In this document: piece after piece, positions 6,830 to 9,294 of the stretch
Layout of the letters: every line of letters starts with the position of its first letter
How positions within the stretch are numbered: position 1 is the stretch's first letter
From: an uncultured Anaerococcus sp.
Lineage (GTDB): Bacteria > Bacillota_A > Clostridia > Tissierellales > Peptoniphilaceae
Reading direction: 5' to 3'
Assembly: GCA_945916625.1 (NCBI GenBank)
Contig: CAMEGY010000026.1
Span: 1-9,294, forward strand
Length of the DNA: 9,294 nt
Notes under the pieces: model-generated
What the model saw: the letters and a program-made list of their open reading frames with translations, nothing else
Database searches by the model: none
What the model was told of the DNA's origin: nothing
Program-made: the position numbers and the translations under genes

Positions 6830-7060
6830 TTGACAAAACCGTATTCTTAGTGTTAAGTAGTCTTATAAGAATAAAACTTACAATGAATTCAAGTAGGAAG
6901 GGTCTGAGATGGCTTTTTTGAAATTACACTTTCATTTTGTTTAAGGCAAGCCAAACTGTCTGTGTTTGGCAACGAGTATAAAAAAAAAGCTGGTACCGCA
7001 AGTCTTTGCGCTTTTATGCTCTTTTTTTGTGCCTATTTTAACTTATAGGTCCCTTTTTTA
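6830..7060 (+). promoter_or_regulatory. Compact T-box riboswitch leader of tyrS
   Basis: A TTGACA (6830-6835) with a weak -10 precedes the leader. A short Stem I forms from ACAATG...TTCAA (about 6881-6894) with TTGAA...CATTTTGT. Its 3' side carries TAC (6925-6927), a tyrosine codon, at the specifier position. A perfect stem III, GCCAAAC/GTTTGGC (6950-6956 with 6964-6970), follows. The conserved core TGGTACCGC (6991-6999) is flanked by AAAAGC and GCTTTT, which can form the antiterminator around the UGGUACC bulge. Stem I looks much shorter than usual, without an obvious distal double-loop. I could not draw a convincing competing terminator. Candidates are CGCAA/TTGCG (6997-7010) before a T-rich run, or ATAGGT/ACCTAT around 7046-7076. 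Confidence 0.78.
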
Positions 7061-7112
7061 GAGGATTTCTCACCTATGTTCGAAAGGCAGCTAATTATAA
7101 GAAAGGAAAATT

Positions 7113-8366
7113 ATGAAATTTACTTACGAAAAAGAATACAATAATGTTTTTGATGAGCTTGTTGATCGTGGTTACTACGAGCAAGCTACAAACGAAGAAG
7201 AACTAAAGAAAAAACTTGCCACAGAATCTGTGAAATTCTACTGTGGTTTTGATGCTACAGCAGATTCCCTAACTGTTGGCCACCTTATCCAAATCATGGT
7301 TATGATGCGTATGCAAAACTACGGCCACAGACCAGTTGCCCTTCTTGGCGGCGGTACAACCCTAATCGGTGACCCATCAGGAAGAAGCGACATGAGAAAG
7401 ATTATGACAGAAGAAAGAATCGACCACAATGCGGCTTGCTTCTATAAGCAATTCCAAAGATTTCTAGACTTCTCCGGAGAAAACAGAGCAGTTATGCTTA
7501 ACAATAAAGACTGGCTACTTGACCTTAACTTTGTTGAATTTTTAAGGGATGTGGGAAGCGAATTTTTAATCAACGAAATGATTAAAAAAGACGCCTACAA
7601 AAATAGAATGGCTGCAGGAGGTCTTACATTTTTCGAATTTTCTTACATGCTTCTACAATCTTATGACTTCTTAAAGATGTATAGAGAAGACGGCGTAACT
7701 CTTCAAATTGGTGGATCTGACCAATGGTCTAACATCATCGGCGGAGTTGATTTAATTAAAAAACACGAACAAGGCGAAGCCTACGGCATGACCTTTGCCC
7801 TACTTACAACAGCAGACGGGGTTAAGATGGGTAAGAGCCAAAAAGGTGCAGTTTGGCTTGATAAGGAAAAGACAAGTCCATTCGAAATGTTCCAATACAT
7901 GCGAAACGTGGACGATAGGGACGTTGAGAAATTCCTACTTCAACTTACCTTCCTACCTACAGAAGAATGTAGAAAACTAGGAAAGGCTACAGATGCAAAA
8001 GAAATCAACAAGGCAAAAGAAATCCTAGCCTACGAAGTAGTTAAGCTTGTCCACGGCAAGGAAGAAGCAGACGCTGCTCTTGATGCAGCAAAAGCTCTAT
8101 TTTCTGGCAAGGGCAATGAAGATGCTATGCCAACTACACAAATCACAGAAGCTGACCTTCCAATCGGACTCCTTCAACTTATGACCAATGTTGGCCTTTC
8201 AAAGTCAAACGGCGAAGCTAGACAAATGGTAAAACAAGGTGGGGTTTCTGTAAATGATGAAAAGGTCGATGACTTTAGGATGGAAATCACAAAAGATATC
8301 TTCGAAGATGGTAGAATTATTATAAAAAGAGGCAAGAAGAACTTCCACAAGGTGGAACTAGCCTAA
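7113..8366 (+). CDS. tyrS: Tyrosyl-tRNA synthetase
   Basis: This class I cytoplasmic enzyme charges tRNA-Tyr with tyrosine using ATP. It has 417 residues, the normal bacterial length. The HIGH-type motif is VGHL (about 55-58), after FDATADSL. Tyrosine-pocket motifs include GGSDQW (about 200-205), and the KMSKS-type loop is KMGKS (about 238-242). A C-terminal S4 RNA-binding domain (about 350-417, containing SKSNGEARQMVKQGGVSVN) recognises the tRNA. AAAGGA lies a few bases before the ATG. The T-box leader upstream couples expression to uncharged tRNA-Tyr. It is a single-gene unit closed by its own terminator. Confidence 0.97.
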   Translation: MKFTYEKEYNNVFDELVDRGYYEQATNEEELKKKLATESVKFYCGFDATADSLTVGHLIQIMVMMRMQNYGHRPVALLGGGTTLIGDPSGRSDMRKIMTEERIDHNAACFYKQFQRFLDFSGENRAVMLNNKDWLLDLNFVEFLRDVGSEFLINEMIKKDAYKNRMAAGGLTFFEFSYMLLQSYDFLKMYREDGVTLQIGGSDQWSNIIGGVDLIKKHEQGEAYGMTFALLTTADGVKMGKSQKGAVWLDKEKTSPFEMFQYMRNVDDRDVEKFLLQLTFLPTEECRKLGKATDAKEINKAKEILAYEVVKLVHGKEEADAALDAAKALFSGKGNEDAMPTTQITEADLPIGLLQLMTNVGLSKSNGEARQMVKQGGVSVNDEKVDDFRMEITKDIFEDGRIIIKRGKKNFHKVELA

Positions 8367-8372
8367 GAAAAT

Positions 8373-8406
8373 ATCCTCCAAAACATAGGTTTTGGGGGAT
8401 TTTTTT
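8373..8406 (+). terminator. tyrS intrinsic terminator
   Basis: ATCCTCCAAAAC (8373-8384) pairs with GTTTTGGGGGAT (8389-8400) around a 4-base ATAG loop, giving 12 pairs with one G-T wobble. A run of T residues follows (8400-8406). It lies 7 bases after the tyrS stop. Confidence 0.93.
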
Positions 8407-8440
8407 CGCCTAAAATCGTATAATAAGCCTAGGTGATAAA

Positions 8441-9007
8441 ATGAATAGAAATGAAGAATACTTAAGCAAAAAAAGAGCCAAAGAGCTTTGGGATCTTGGC
8501 CTCATAGATGAGTTTGAAGTTGGCACTTTTAATTCTCTAAAAGAAATCCACGCCTATCTTTTCCAAGACGTATTTGACTTTGCAGGCAAAATCAGGACGG
8601 TAAATATTTCAAAGGGGAATTTTCGTTTTGCCCCAGTACTTTTTTTAGAATCAAACCTTGCGATTATAGAAAAAATGCCTGAATCATCTTTTGATGAGAT
8701 TATTGATAAATATGTAGAGATGAACATAGCACACCCATTCCGTGAGGGAAATGGCAGGGCGACTAGGATTTGGCTTGACCTAATCCTTAAGAAAAACCTA
8801 GGCAAATGCATAGATTGGGACAAGATTGATAAGTTTGCCTACCTTTCTGCTATGGAAAGGTCGGTTGTAAACTCACTTGAAATCAAACATCTTTTAAAAT
8901 CTGCCCTCACAGATAAAATAGACGATAGGGAAGTTTTCATGAAAGGAATCGACAAGTCCTATCTATACGAAGACCTCTATGACATTTCTATAGGAGAAAT
9001 TGAATAA
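8441..9007 (+). CDS. fic: Fic-domain AMP-transferase, class III-like
   Basis: Fic enzymes transfer AMP from ATP to target proteins. Short bacterial class III members modify topoisomerases or act as regulated AMPylators. The 188 residues are close to the length of the Neisseria class III Fic. The catalytic motif HPFREGNGRATR (98-109, catalytic His98) is complete. The target-docking flap is near GNFRFAP (59-65). Near the C-terminus, SYLYED (173-178) sits where class III proteins carry the autoinhibitory helix (S/T)xxxE(G/N). Ser173 and Glu177 are kept, but the last position is Asp. No separate antitoxin gene is seen. AGGTG precedes the ATG, and a TATAAT at 8419-8424 with a poor -35 gives a possible promoter just after the tyrS terminator. 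Confidence 0.93.
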   Translation: MNRNEEYLSKKRAKELWDLGLIDEFEVGTFNSLKEIHAYLFQDVFDFAGKIRTVNISKGNFRFAPVLFLESNLAIIEKMPESSFDEIIDKYVEMNIAHPFREGNGRATRIWLDLILKKNLGKCIDWDKIDKFAYLSAMERSVVNSLEIKHLLKSALTDKIDDREVFMKGIDKSYLYEDLYDISIGEIE

Positions 9008-9012
9008 AAAAC

Positions 9013-9057
9013 AAAGACGAGTAAGAATCTCAACCTAGAATTACTCGTCTTTTCTTT
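9013..9057. terminator. Bidirectional terminator after fic
   Basis: AAAGACGAGTAA (9013-9024) pairs perfectly with TTACTCGTCTTT (9041-9052), and TCT/AGA can extend the stem into the loop. T-rich runs follow on both strands. It can end fic on the plus strand and the small ORF ending at 9056 on the minus strand. Its outer stem is the same AAAAGACGAG sequence (counted on either strand) as in the terminator at 1251-1290. Confidence 0.85.
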
Positions 9058-9129
9058 AGTCTTTTATTATTTTATCAGCCAATACTTTTACAATAATCAC
9101 TACGATTATACATGAAATAGTCGAACCAA
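9056..9129 (-). pseudogene. C-terminal end of a small hydrophobic protein, 3' exon of a group II intron
   Basis: The minus-strand frame reads GSTISCIIVVIIVKVLADK then IIKD and a TAA stop (9058-9056). It is one membrane-like helix with a lysine-rich tail. There is no start codon with a ribosome site inside it, and upstream it runs directly into the predicted 3' end of a group II intron at 9130. The stop is followed at once by a terminator that works in this direction. It therefore looks like the end of a small gene whose 5' part lies beyond the intron. I do not recognise the family. A chance open stretch remains possible. Confidence 0.45.
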
Positions 9130-9294
9130 ATCGAATAGGGCTAAGAACTAGCCCCTTCACACCACCCGTACATGCCATTCGGCATACGGCGGTTCAATAT
9201 TTTCTTATATCATATTATTTATTACTGATGTATCTATTTAACTTTATTCTTTTTGTATCCGAACCTAGAGGAGTGAATACGTCACTCCTTGTAT
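9130..9294 (-). mobile_element. 3' end of a group II intron (domains V and VI)
   Basis: On the minus strand, 9195-9158 folds as group II domain V. ACCGCCGTA and TGCC pair with GGCA, a two-base bulge (TG) and TACGG...TGGT, with a GAAT cap. Domain VI follows: GGGCTA/TAGCCC around a short loop, then a likely bulged branch-point A in CCTATTCGAT, which ends the intron at about 9130. The domain V stem contains one extra G (TACGGGTGGT rather than the expected TACGGTGGT), which may weaken it. Upstream, GGAGTGA/TCACTCC (9288-9270) forms a perfect 7-bp hairpin of unknown role. Any reverse transcriptase ORF would lie beyond the window. Only a short possible C-terminal frame ending near 9264 is visible. 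Confidence 0.75.

Noticed and set aside
7795..7980. ORF in another frame inside tyrS
   Set aside because: It lies wholly within the conserved synthetase coding region and has no start signals.
8554..8823. Minus-strand ORF inside fic, considered as an antitoxin
   Set aside because: It is antisense across the catalytic motif, with no ribosome site. Class III Fic proteins carry their inhibitor in cis.
1..9294. CRISPR array, tRNA or rRNA genes
   Set aside because: No spaced direct repeats, cloverleaf sequences or ribosomal RNA sequence were seen on either strand.

Overview
The window is AT-rich, low-GC Gram-positive (Bacillota) DNA. It has strong Shine-Dalgarno sites, TTGACA/TATAAT promoters, two T-box leaders and hairpin-plus-U-run terminators. 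The style fits an anaerobic coccus or clostridium-like organism, possibly Peptoniphilaceae such as Anaerococcus. That placement is an impression, not something the window proves.

Layout: (1) 1-51, the tail of a gene entering from the left. (2) 93-1228, a divergent pair: an unlisted 45-residue secreted-peptide-like gene on the minus strand (93-230) and an Rgg/PlcR-type regulator on the plus strand (339-1228). A 17-bp palindrome sits between their back-to-back promoters. The regulator is split by a frameshift at an A8 tract that forms the heptamer A AAA AAG. (3) 1251-4290, argininosuccinate lyase and synthase (argG then argH, minus strand) behind a T-box leader with a strong promoter. (4) 4425-6720, minus strand: the eroded C-terminal end of a radical SAM/SPASM peptide maturase, overlapping the start of an ABC peptide-exporter-like gene, then a 96-residue protein resembling bacteriocin immunity proteins. 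This looks like the relic of a modified-peptide or bacteriocin locus. (5) 6830-8406, tyrS behind a compact T-box with a UAC specifier candidate. (6) 8441-9058, a class III-like Fic AMP-transferase gene and a bidirectional terminator. (7) 9056-9294, minus strand: the 3' end of a group II intron (domains V and VI) followed by the tail of a small hydrophobic ORF it may interrupt.

The housekeeping parts (argGH, tyrS) are ordinary and intact. They appear tuned by uncharged tRNA. The accessory parts carry the interest. The best candidate for an undescribed system is the peptide/regulator pair at 93-1228, which has the geometry of an intercellular peptide-pheromone circuit: exported pre-peptide, TPR-type sensor-regulator and shared operator. 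The maturase relic and exporter are a second peptide-related locus.
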